This document shows, in pieces, positions 7,039 through 13,828 of a stretch of DNA of 13,939 bases (positions are counted from its first letter, which is position 1; each line of letters opens with the position of its first letter). The stretch covers positions 1-13,939 of the forward strand of contig CALBUZ010000145.1 of assembly GCA_937969105.1 (NCBI GenBank). Reading direction: 5' to 3'. Under the pieces are notes generated by a model. It did no database searches. It saw only the letters and a program-made list of their open reading frames with translations, and was not told where the DNA came from. A program made the translations under genes and the position numbers. The stretch is from an uncultured Collinsella sp. (GTDB lineage Bacteria > Actinomycetota > Coriobacteriia > Coriobacteriales > Coriobacteriaceae).

Positions 7039-9231
7039 TTATGAAGCGTCGGCAGCTATGTGCGCAAGCGCCTCAACGAGCTCCTGCGAGCTCACGGGTT
7101 TACTCAGGTGCGCGTCCATGCCCGCCTCGCGCGAAAGTCTGCGGTCGTCGGCAAAGGCGTTGGCACTCACGGCGATAATCGGCGTGGTCGCGGCATCCTC
7201 GCGATCGAGTGCTCGAATCCGACGCGTGGCCTCAAGGCCATCGATGCCAGGCATCATGATGTCCATCAACACCACGTCGTACTCGTGCGGTGCGCTCGCG
7301 GCAAACGCCTCAACGGCAGACTCGCCATCCTTAGCATGCGTCACGACGGCACCGGCACGGCTGAGTGTAAACTGCGCGATCTCGGCATTCAGATCGTTAT
7401 CCTCTACGAGCAAAACGCGCAAGCCCTGGAGCGCATCGCCATCGCCCCCATCCACGCGAACTGCCTGAGGAACCTCGGAGCGTTTGCATTTCTCGAACGG
7501 CAGGCGGATGGTAAACGTCGTCCCCTGCCCCAAGACGCTCGTAAAACTCATGGTTCCGCCCATAAGCTCGACTAACTGTTTTGCGATAGGCGCGCCCAGG
7601 CCAGTTCCCGATGAGGCGCCTTCCACCTGTTGCTCCTCGCGGCAAAACGGCTCGTAGAGGTGCTGTTGGAACTCCTCGCTCATGCCAATACCGTTGTCGG
7701 CGATCGTGTATTCATAGACGGGGGCGCCATCCGCTGGCTCCACCTCGCGGCACACCAGGCGAACATAGCCGCCCTGGCGGTTGTACTTGACGGCATTGCC
7801 GGCAATATTGAGCAACAAGCGCTTGAGGTGCGTCACGCTCACCCGAGCATAGGGATGATTAAGGGTCTGCTGGTCGCAGATAATTGTCACCAGACGCTCC
7901 TCGGCCTGGCGCTCCAGAATATCGCGCACTTCACCGTTAAGTGCCGCCAAATTTGTGGGTACGAGGTTCAGGTCGACCTGCCCGCTCTCCAGGCGACTCA
8001 TATCGAGTGCCTCGTTGGCAAGGTCGAGCAGCAGTCCCGATGCCGTCCAGATTTTTGAGCGGCACTCAGTCTGCTTTTGCAGATCGTCCGCATTGGCATC
8101 GCCAACCTCGACCATGCCGCGAATGCCGTTGATAGGCGTGCGCAGATCATGGCTCATGCGGCGCAGAAACTCCGTCTTTGCCGAGTTGGCAGACGAGGCC
8201 TCACGCGCCGCCTTTGCCAGCTTGTCGCCATAGTCGCGCTCCTGCCGCAGCAAGTCCGTCAAACGTCGGCGATCAGCGCGGCGACGCACCATCACAACAA
8301 CGGCTATAAAACCGCTGTAGAGCGCCAGCACGCCGGCAGCAACAGCCGCGACGACCTCGAAGTAACGCCGCGCCGGAGCATAGGTGTACACATAGAATTT
8401 GTGCGCTTTTCCAAATGTGCCCAAATACCACTCGCCGTCGGCGTTAATCAATTTGACCTTACCGGCCAGGCATCGATCCTTAATACCGTCGACAATGAAG
8501 ACGTCCGTCGCAGGCAGATCGAATACGCCCAATACAGTGGGTTCAACGGCATTGGTCGCAACGACCTTGCCGTCGCTTTCGATCACGATATTGCCGCTAT
8601 CGATGGTTTCATAGCCTTCGAGCAAACTCTGCAGTTTGAGTGTATTGCTTGCACCCGCCTTCGCGCTCTGATGCCTTACCGCGATAACGATGCCCTCGCC
8701 ATCCTGCCGAGTCACGCAGCCAATGTCTGCGACCGAATCATCCGCAAGCGTGATGCGGGCGGTATAGGACTTAAGCGGATGAGTTGCCACCTCCAGCACG
8801 GGTGATTCTTTGAGATACGTAGCGAGCGACTCGTAGCCCACATCGCCCGTCGAGGACTCGGACACCAAATTGCCCGATGCGTCCGTCACGATCAGCGCGC
8901 TCACGTTGAACTGGTCGGCGTATTGCTCCAGCATGGCGCTATCCATCGAACCGTCGCGCTCCATATCGCGGGCAGCCTCTCCGGCGATCTCCATAACGCG
9001 AATCAGGTTTTTGGTCGTATAGGCGCTGTTGAATGCATCGTAGGAAAGGCTCTGTGTCGCCACGTAATCGACAACGTCGGCAAAGCGCTGCTCGGCTTGG
9101 GCCGTCATGTAACCGTAGCTCATCATGCCGGCAGCAACCGAGAACACTATCCCCAGCAGAGCGACAAGGAGCCATGCCCCTGCCGAACGATTGCCCCGCT
9201 CCTCTACGGCGTGGTCAGGCGCATCGATCAT
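7039..9231 (-). CDS. hybrid histidine kinase with Cache-like extracellular domain
   Basis: A 730-residue membrane sensor kinase. TM1 (about 18-42) and TM2 (about 290-316) enclose a roughly 245-residue extracellular region. That region looks like a double Cache/PAS-like sensor (for example SALIVTDASGNLVSES at 111-126 and GNIVIESDGKVVATN at 213-227). After a short coiled linker come HisKA with MSHDLRTPING (His361), HATPase with AGNAVKYN (Asn479), DNGIGM (Asp512) and GTGLGAP (542-548), then a C-terminal receiver with E610/D611, phosphoacceptor Asp657, Ser689 and Lys711. The kinase and receiver parts are clearly paralogous to the plus-strand kinase, sharing for instance D-N-x-L-N-A-E-I-A-Q. Its ATG overlaps the stop of the solute-binding lipoprotein gene (ATGA), with GGAGG 7 bases upstream, so translation is probably coupled. 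Confidence 0.9.
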   Translation of the reverse strand: MIDAPDHAVEERGNRSAGAWLLVALLGIVFSVAAGMMSYGYMTAQAEQRFADVVDYVATQSLSYDAFNSAYTTKNLIRVMEIAGEAARDMERDGSMDSAMLEQYADQFNVSALIVTDASGNLVSESSTGDVGYESLATYLKESPVLEVATHPLKSYTARITLADDSVADIGCVTRQDGEGIVIAVRHQSAKAGASNTLKLQSLLEGYETIDSGNIVIESDGKVVATNAVEPTVLGVFDLPATDVFIVDGIKDRCLAGKVKLINADGEWYLGTFGKAHKFYVYTYAPARRYFEVVAAVAAGVLALYSGFIAVVVMVRRRADRRRLTDLLRQERDYGDKLAKAAREASSANSAKTEFLRRMSHDLRTPINGIRGMVEVGDANADDLQKQTECRSKIWTASGLLLDLANEALDMSRLESGQVDLNLVPTNLAALNGEVRDILERQAEERLVTIICDQQTLNHPYARVSVTHLKRLLLNIAGNAVKYNRQGGYVRLVCREVEPADGAPVYEYTIADNGIGMSEEFQQHLYEPFCREEQQVEGASSGTGLGAPIAKQLVELMGGTMSFTSVLGQGTTFTIRLPFEKCKRSEVPQAVRVDGGDGDALQGLRVLLVEDNDLNAEIAQFTLSRAGAVVTHAKDGESAVEAFAASAPHEYDVVLMDIMMPGIDGLEATRRIRALDREDAATTPIIAVSANAFADDRRLSREAGMDAHLSKPVSSQELVEALAHIAADAS

Positions 9232-10097
9232 GACAGGCCCTCCATATTCAAAAATGGCGAAGGGTCATCAAAGTACTTTGACACCAGACGTTCCATGGTG
9301 CCATCGGCAAGCATTTCTTGATAGGCATGGGTGAGCTTAACGTCGATGCCGCGCGTATCGTTGATATCGAAAGCGGTGCCCAAACCAACCTCTAACAGCG
9401 GCTCATCCAAAATGCGATACGTTACGCCATAGTCTTTTTCGTAGGTGAGCAGCAAGGACTCATGCGCGGCGATGGCGTCGACCAGGCCCTCGACGAGCGC
9501 CGGGTTCAGGCATGAACGGTCCGAAAAGCAGTAGAGTTCCTTGATCTGCGGAACGTTTTCATTTGTGCGATTGAGCAAAATGCCCTCGGGCTTGGTGGTG
9601 GACTGAACCGCCACGATCTTATCCTCAAGATCGGCAAGCGTGTAGATATCGCTCTGGGGATCGACCGCGACCACCTGGCGGCTCGCAAGGTACGGGCCGG
9701 CCCAACGATACTCGTTTTCGCGACCCGTCATGCTAAAGCTGCCCATGACACAATCGAGCTCGCCGCTCGCCAGCAGCTCTTTCTTCTTTTCCCAGTCGAT
9801 CAGCTGGTACTTTGGCTTGTAACCAATGCGGGCCAAAGCCTCGGTTAGTATCTCGACATCCAGGCCAACGATATCGCCGTACTCATCGGTATACACAAAC
9901 GGTGGATAGAGGTCGCTGCCGACGTTGAGCGTCTTAAGGTTGTCGTCTTTGGCCTGCGAGGCGTCCGGGACTTTTGATGCTGGCGCCGAGGCTTCGTCAT
10001 TGTGCCCGGAACAGCCGGCTATCGCTACGACAAAGGCGCACACTACTGCAAGCGCGACAAACAACGATATGGACACCGAGCGGCGAGGTCTTTTCAT
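9228..10097 (-). CDS. solute-binding lipoprotein (SBP_bac_3 family), partner of hybrid kinase
   Basis: A 289-residue lipoprotein with a KRPRR n-region, a hydrophobic stretch and lipobox VAIAGC, giving lipidated Cys29. After a linker rich in Ser, Ala and charged residues, the type-3 (polar amino acid) binding domain runs from about residue 57 to 280. It includes YPPFVYTDEYGDIVGLDVEI, then SFSMTGRENEY with Arg126 in the position that usually binds the ligand carboxylate, and VDAIAAHES with Asp207. This suggests capture of an amino-acid-like ligand at the outer face of the membrane. No permease or ATPase gene is adjacent; instead its stop overlaps the start of a hybrid kinase, so a sensing rather than a transport role is inferred. 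The ATG at 10097 (GGAG 4 bases upstream) is preferred to a GTG at 10121 because it gives a normal signal peptide. Confidence 0.88.
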   Translation of the reverse strand: MKRPRRSVSISLFVALAVVCAFVVAIAGCSGHNDEASAPASKVPDASQAKDDNLKTLNVGSDLYPPFVYTDEYGDIVGLDVEILTEALARIGYKPKYQLIDWEKKKELLASGELDCVMGSFSMTGRENEYRWAGPYLASRQVVAVDPQSDIYTLADLEDKIVAVQSTTKPEGILLNRTNENVPQIKELYCFSDRSCLNPALVEGLVDAIAAHESLLLTYEKDYGVTYRILDEPLLEVGLGTAFDINDTRGIDVKLTHAYQEMLADGTMERLVSKYFDDPSPFLNMEGLS

Positions 10098-10189
10098 CGA
10101 GCTCCAGACGATCCTAATCACAGACTGAAATGGTAAGAAATAATATCAAACGAAACCACGCGAGTGCCTAATGGTTACAGGCGTTTTAC

Positions 10190-10231
10190 CATGCGGGGCC
10201 TTCCGGCCGACTTGGCAGAAGACCCCGCATG
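10190..10231 (-). terminator. candidate terminator after the C-S lyase gene
   Basis: A 9-bp perfect stem pairs CATGCGGGG (10190-10198) with CCCCGCATG (10223-10231). The 24-base loop can form its own GGCC-TTCC-GGCC hairpin together with the stem edge. It begins 11 bp downstream of the minus-strand C-S lyase stop, where a terminator would be expected, but no run of U follows, so intrinsic termination is uncertain. Confidence 0.45.
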
Positions 10232-10241
10232 CAGCGCACGC

Positions 10242-11456
10242 TTACCGTGCATTAAAAACGTAGCGGTCCAGGCGGTCGCACGCTTCCCTTACGCGCGAAA
10301 GCGGCAGTGCCAGATTCACGCGAATGTGGCAGGGCCCGTGGAACGGGCGGCCGTCCTGATATCCCACGCCTACGCGCGCCCCCTCGTCGAGCAGCCACTG
10401 AATATCGCGGCCATGCTCGCGGCACCACTCGGTGCAGTCCAGAAACACCATGTACGTGCCCTGCGGACGCGAATAGGACACGCCCTCAAAATGCTCGTCC
10501 ACGTAATTGCAGAAGTACTCGATATTGCCGGCAAGCACCTGGTTGAGCTCGTCCACCCACTCGTAGCCCTGCGGCTGGTAGGCACCGATAAGCGCATGCA
10601 TGGAGAGGACGTTCATCTCGTTGTAGTGAGTCTTGTTGGACACGGCGCACACGCGGTCGCGCAGCGTCTCGTTGTAGATGATGTGGTAGCTGCCGACCAG
10701 ACCCGCCAGGTTGAACGTCTTGCTGGGCGCGTAGAGGGCAACCGTGCGCATGCGGGCATCCTCGCTCACCGACTGCGTCGGGATGTGCTTGTGCCCCGGC
10801 AGGATGATATCGGACCAAATCTCGTCCGAGATCACCACGCAATCGTGCTGGCGATAAATGTCCATGGCACGCTCGATCTCATCGCGCTCCCATACGCGGC
10901 CGCAGGGATTGTGCGGCGAGCAGAACACCGCAGCATGGATGTGGTCTTGGACGAGCTTGCACTCCATGTCCTCAAAGTCCATGCGCCACACGCCCTGGTC
11001 GTCGAGTTTAAGCGGGCTGTGGACAATGCGATAGCCCGCGGCCTCGATGGACTTGGTAAAGCCGATGTAGGTGGGGCTGTGGACCAGCACCGCATCGCCC
11101 GGCTGGACATACGCGCGCAACGTCGACACGACGCCGCCCAGCACGCCGTTTTCGTAGCCGATATGCTCAGGTGCCAGGCCCTCGACGCCATTGCGGCGGC
11201 TCTGCCATTCGATGATGCGGTCGAAGTACTCGGCGCGCGGGTTAAAGTAGCCAAACATGGGATGCTGAGCGCGCTGAATGATGTGCTCCTGGACCGTGGG
11301 CACCGTGGCAAAATTCATGTCGGCCACCCACATGGGAATGCGGTCGAAGCCCTCGTCGGGTGCATTCGGAGCCATACCGGGGATCTCACCCCAAGAGTCA
11401 ACGGCGATGGAGTCCATGCCGTGGCGGTCGATAAGCGAGCTAAAGTCGTATTTCAT
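10242..11456 (-). CDS. MalY/PatB-type PLP-dependent C-S lyase (cystathionine beta-lyase-like aminotransferase fold)
   Basis: A 404-residue fold-type I PLP enzyme of the MalY/PatB branch. PMWVADMNF at about 41-49 is the hallmark N-terminal motif of the group. SPHNPCGR (180-187), SDEIWSD (210-216) and SKTFNLAG, whose Lys246 forms the Schiff base, form the cofactor site, and HIRVNLALP near the C-terminus carries the carboxylate-binding arginine. Members cleave the C-S bond of cystathionine or cysteine to give pyruvate, ammonia and a thiol or H2S, linking to methionine and sulfur metabolism; some act as regulators, as MalY does in E. coli. The ATG at 11456 was preferred because GGGGG lies 6 bases upstream and the family N-terminus (DFSSLIDRHGMDS) begins there; a longer frame to 11525 has no ribosome site. 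Confidence 0.9.
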   Translation of the reverse strand: MKYDFSSLIDRHGMDSIAVDSWGEIPGMAPNAPDEGFDRIPMWVADMNFATVPTVQEHIIQRAQHPMFGYFNPRAEYFDRIIEWQSRRNGVEGLAPEHIGYENGVLGGVVSTLRAYVQPGDAVLVHSPTYIGFTKSIEAAGYRIVHSPLKLDDQGVWRMDFEDMECKLVQDHIHAAVFCSPHNPCGRVWERDEIERAMDIYRQHDCVVISDEIWSDIILPGHKHIPTQSVSEDARMRTVALYAPSKTFNLAGLVGSYHIIYNETLRDRVCAVSNKTHYNEMNVLSMHALIGAYQPQGYEWVDELNQVLAGNIEYFCNYVDEHFEGVSYSRPQGTYMVFLDCTEWCREHGRDIQWLLDEGARVGVGYQDGRPFHGPCHIRVNLALPLSRVREACDRLDRYVFNAR

Positions 11457-11567
11457 GCTGAGCCCCCGTGCAAAGTGATTGTTTTGGTAGGCGTTATTGT
11501 CCACCAGCACGGGCGATTTTGGCATGGGGTTTGGCGCTTAATTTGACGGGGGCGGACGAATGGCCGG

Positions 11568-12305
11568 TTAGTCTTGCGCGTCGTTGACGGCGACTACGGT
11601 TAGCTGGGTTTCGTCGACCGTAAAAGATATGTCAAGCCCGGCGAAGGCCAGATGATAGACGCGGTTTGGCTCGTGCTTGCTGCCCGCGCGGCGCGGATCT
11701 TGGCGAAGAACCTCGACCAGACCGGGGAGCTTTGCGGGCGGGACCATGTCTTGTAGTGTTTGCGGGAACTCGACGTCGAGCTCTTGCCACGGGGCGTCCT
11801 CAATCCAGCCGCCGGTCGCATCCGGGTGGCAGTCCGCAAACGGAATGTAGGGCTTAATGTCGTAGATGGGCGTGCCGTCGCGCAGGTCGGCCCCCAACAC
11901 ATGGATGATGGGACCATCGTCGGTAAGCTCGACACGATCGAGCTTGACGCAGGTAAGACCGATGGGATTAGGGCGAAACGGGCTGCGCGTGGCAAACACG
12001 CCCACGCGCTCGGCTCCACCCAGACGCGGCGGACGCACGGTTTTCGACCATTTTGCGTTGGTGCCGGACCTGTCCTGCGTTTTGGCATCGGCGGCTATGT
12101 CCCTAGCCGCGCCGCCGGGCGTTCCGTTTTCGAAGCGCCACAGCAACCACAGGTGAGAGAAGGAGTCCAAACCCTCAACCGCTGCATTGGAGGCAAATTC
12201 CGGCTCAAAAAAGATGCGTCCCTGCAGATGGGGCGCCAAAAAGCTGTTGCGCGGAATGCCGAACTTCTGCGGCAGGTCGGTATGTATGTGTGCGATAGGT
12301 TCCAT
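11568..12305 (-). CDS. trmO: tRNA (N6-threonylcarbamoyladenosine37-N6)-methyltransferase TrmO
   Basis: A 245-residue protein of the TsaA/UPF0066 family, which methylates t6A37 in tRNA to m6t6A using S-adenosylmethionine. Typical motifs are FGIPR near residue 15, HLWLLWRF (51-58), the very conserved TRSPFRPNPIGL (106-117) and DIKPYIPFAD (from 149). A C-terminal part of about 60 residues matches the usual extra domain of bacterial TrmO. The start is uncertain: ATG 12305 and ATG 12314 are in frame, and neither has a Shine-Dalgarno site. I chose 12305 because a minus-strand TACAAT ends 7 bases before it, which suits a leaderless transcript. The open frame continuing upstream overlaps the divergent regulator gene and is antisense to it. 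Confidence 0.88.
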   Translation of the reverse strand: MEPIAHIHTDLPQKFGIPRNSFLAPHLQGRIFFEPEFASNAAVEGLDSFSHLWLLWRFENGTPGGAARDIAADAKTQDRSGTNAKWSKTVRPPRLGGAERVGVFATRSPFRPNPIGLTCVKLDRVELTDDGPIIHVLGADLRDGTPIYDIKPYIPFADCHPDATGGWIEDAPWQELDVEFPQTLQDMVPPAKLPGLVEVLRQDPRRAGSKHEPNRVYHLAFAGLDISFTVDETQLTVVAVNDAQD

Positions 12306-12312
12306 GCCGGTC

Positions 12313-12318
12313 ATTGTA
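12313..12318 (-). promoter_or_regulatory. candidate -10 element for leaderless trmO transcript
   Basis: On the minus strand TACAAT is followed by seven bases (GACCGGC) and then the ATG of trmO at 12305. This spacing would put the transcription start at or next to the A of the ATG, as in leaderless actinobacterial genes. I found no convincing -35 hexamer at 16-18 bp. Confidence 0.4.
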
Positions 12319-12372
12319 CGGCATGGAGGCGCAGGGCGTTGCGCGCAATTCTTCGCCGCGGTCCGCAGTCGT

Positions 12373-12387
12373 GCAACCAACGGTTGC
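12373..12387. promoter_or_regulatory. candidate operator palindrome upstream of the TipAS regulator
   Basis: GCAACC-AAC-GGTTGC is a perfect 6-bp inverted repeat with a 3-base centre. It directly abuts the -35 element of the predicted promoter of the XRE-TipAS regulator gene, and lies 55 bp or more upstream of the trmO -10. Its place suits an autoregulatory site, but with one copy this is only a suggestion. Confidence 0.35.
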
Positions 12388-12416
12388 TTGGAAGGGCGCC
12401 TGCCGCCGCGTATGCT
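12388..12416 (+). promoter_or_regulatory. predicted promoter of the XRE-zinc ribbon-TipAS gene
   Basis: TTGGAA (12388-12393) and TATGCT (12411-12416) are separated by exactly 17 bp, close to the housekeeping sigma-70-type consensus. The expected start near 12423 would leave a leader of about 24 bases containing the AAAGGAG ribosome site. Confidence 0.5.
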
Positions 12417-12446
12417 TAAGCCATCAACCAGCAGAAAGGAGCCGCT

Positions 12447-13274
12447 ATGGCCTTTGCAGAAAAGCTCATTGCCATCCGTCGCGCCCATCACCTTACCCAA
12501 GAGCAGCTCGCCGCCAAGCTCTTCGTCACACGCCAAGCCGTCAGCCGTTGGGAGCGCGGCGAAGTCACCCCGGGCATTGACATGATGAAGCTCATCGCCG
12601 CCGTGACCGGCGAGCCCCTGTCTCATCTGCTCGAAATGCCCGAGCACTATTGCCAGAGCTGCGGCATGATACTCACGCCCAACGACTGCGGCACCGATGC
12701 CACGGGCGCCACGACCGACCATTACTGCAAGTGGTGCTACGACCACGGCAAGTACACCTACGACACCACCATGGAGGCGATGATCGAGGATTGTGCCCCG
12801 CGCCTGGCGCAAAACACCGGCATGTCGCTCGACGAAGCCGTCTCGCTCATGGGCGCCGTCCTGCCGCAACTGGAGCGCTGGCACACCGTGCAGGAAAACG
12901 AAGAGCGCTACGGCGCCGAGGCGTGGGCGCGCTATGGCGATGAGGCTATCGATGCAGCAAACGAAACGTTGCTGGACATGGATCCTCAGACATGGACCGA
13001 CATGAAGGAACTTGAACGCGCTATTCTGGGTCAGCTCTCGATTGCCATGAGTGACGGCGATGCGGACGGAAACGAGGCTCGCAAGCTTGTCGCGATGCAT
13101 CGTCGTTGGATTGGTCTCAACTGGGGACGCGAACCCCAGGACGAAGCACACCTGGGCCTCGCCCACGGCTATCTTGCCGATCAGCGCTTTATCGACTACT
13201 ACGACAAGCCCTGCGGCACCGGAGCCACGGCGTTTCTAGTACAGGCCATCGAGTCGTCGTTGACGCGCGCATAG
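12447..13274 (+). CDS. XRE-type HTH - zinc ribbon - TipAS domain regulator
   Basis: A 275-residue likely transcriptional regulator with three parts. Residues 1-62 are an XRE/Cro-type helix-turn-helix (LTQEQLAAKLFVTRQAVSRWERGEVTPGI being the usual helix pair, here given as motif LTQEQLA...QAVSRWERG). Residues 66-103 are a zinc-ribbon-like segment with C69-x2-C72 and C94-x2-C97 plus C81. Residues about 125-272 resemble the TipAS ligand-binding domain known from the MerR-type thiopeptide sensor TipA: an E-E-R-Y-G segment, an HRRWI helix near 218, then L-G-L-A-H-G-Y-L-A-D-x-R-F-I-D-Y-Y and a final amphipathic helix. It may sense an amphipathic compound or antibiotic. The start has AAAGGAG 5 bases upstream. 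A glutaredoxin gene follows after 51 bp. Confidence 0.85.
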   Translation: MAFAEKLIAIRRAHHLTQEQLAAKLFVTRQAVSRWERGEVTPGIDMMKLIAAVTGEPLSHLLEMPEHYCQSCGMILTPNDCGTDATGATTDHYCKWCYDHGKYTYDTTMEAMIEDCAPRLAQNTGMSLDEAVSLMGAVLPQLERWHTVQENEERYGAEAWARYGDEAIDAANETLLDMDPQTWTDMKELERAILGQLSIAMSDGDADGNEARKLVAMHRRWIGLNWGREPQDEAHLGLAHGYLADQRFIDYYDKPCGTGATAFLVQAIESSLTRA

Positions 13275-13325
13275 ACCGCGGCGGCTTTGGGTATTTCAAT
13301 CAAAACCTCAACCGATTGGAGACCT

Positions 13326-13571
13326 ATGGCTACTGATCATGAGCTCGAGCTGTACGTTATGACCGGCTGCCCGTATTGCATAAAGGTCAAGCACTTTTTG
13401 GCCGATAACGGCGTGACCATTCCCGAGCGCAATATCTCGACCGATTCCGATGCCGAACAGACACTCATCGCCGTCGGCGGAAAGCGCCAGGTTCCCTGCC
13501 TGTTCATTAACGGCAAACCGCTCTACGAATCGAGCGACATCATCGCGTGGGTACAGGAGAACCTGCTCTAG
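13326..13571 (+). CDS. dithiol glutaredoxin
   Basis: An 81-residue thioredoxin-fold protein of glutaredoxin type. The redox motif CPYC lies at residues 15-18 after the first strand, the cis-proline loop is QVPCLFING, and YESSDIIAWV carries the conserved glutathione/thiol-contact region. Length and motifs match class I (dithiol) glutaredoxins, cytoplasmic disulfide reductases; in organisms without glutathione such proteins work with other thiols or thioredoxin reductase. ATG 13326 has GGAG 4 bases upstream; the longer frame from 13287 lacks a site and adds an unrelated extension. It is 51 bp behind the XRE-TipAS gene with no terminator between, so a shared transcript is likely, which might tie it to that regulator's response. 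Confidence 0.9.
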   Translation: MATDHELELYVMTGCPYCIKVKHFLADNGVTIPERNISTDSDAEQTLIAVGGKRQVPCLFINGKPLYESSDIIAWVQENLL

Positions 13572-13618
13572 CACGCGCATCCCGTCCGTCCAAGGGCCCA
13601 CCCCATACGGCCTAAACA

Positions 13619-13673
13619 TGTACACCAGCATCCAAAGTCGACATTTTTCGACATCTTTGGATGCTGGTGTACA
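13619..13673. repeat. 19-bp perfect inverted repeat with 17-base loop
   Basis: Arms 13619-13637 (TGTACACCAGCATCCAAAG) and 13655-13673 are exact reverse complements. The 17-base loop holds two direct copies of TCGACAT (13638-13644 and 13648-13654) around TTT. It starts 48 bp after the glutaredoxin stop and is followed by GCTTTTGC, so it may terminate that transcript. The long arms and repeated loop also look like a mobile palindromic element. Confidence 0.75.
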
Positions 13674-13801
13674 GCTTTTGCGGGTAGTCATGGACGCTCT
13701 TAACCGCTAATTGTTTGAGGCGACCTTTGGATTATGGCTGTTTAACGCCTCTGGAAAGGGTTTCCGAGAGGGCTGTGGTCAAAAAAGGGCAAATATGAGT
13801 A

Positions 13802-13828
13802 CTGCTACCTGTTTAGTAGCAGCGATTT
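13802..13828 (+). terminator. possible small hairpin terminator
   Basis: A 7-bp stem CTGCTAC/GTAGCAG with loop CTGTTTA is followed on the plus strand by CGATTTT. On the minus strand a run of six T lies about 20 bases beyond it. No upstream gene is close enough to need a terminator, so its role is open. Confidence 0.25.

Noticed and set aside
10164..11546. Long plus-strand open frame of 460 codons
   Set aside because: It is antisense to the C-S lyase gene, which has intact PLP motifs; the plus-strand translation is rich in His, Arg and Ala and resembles no family.
12306..13166. Upstream in-frame extension of trmO to give a 532-residue protein
   Set aside because: The extension is antisense to the XRE-TipAS gene, and TrmO homology begins only at the ATG near 12305-12314.
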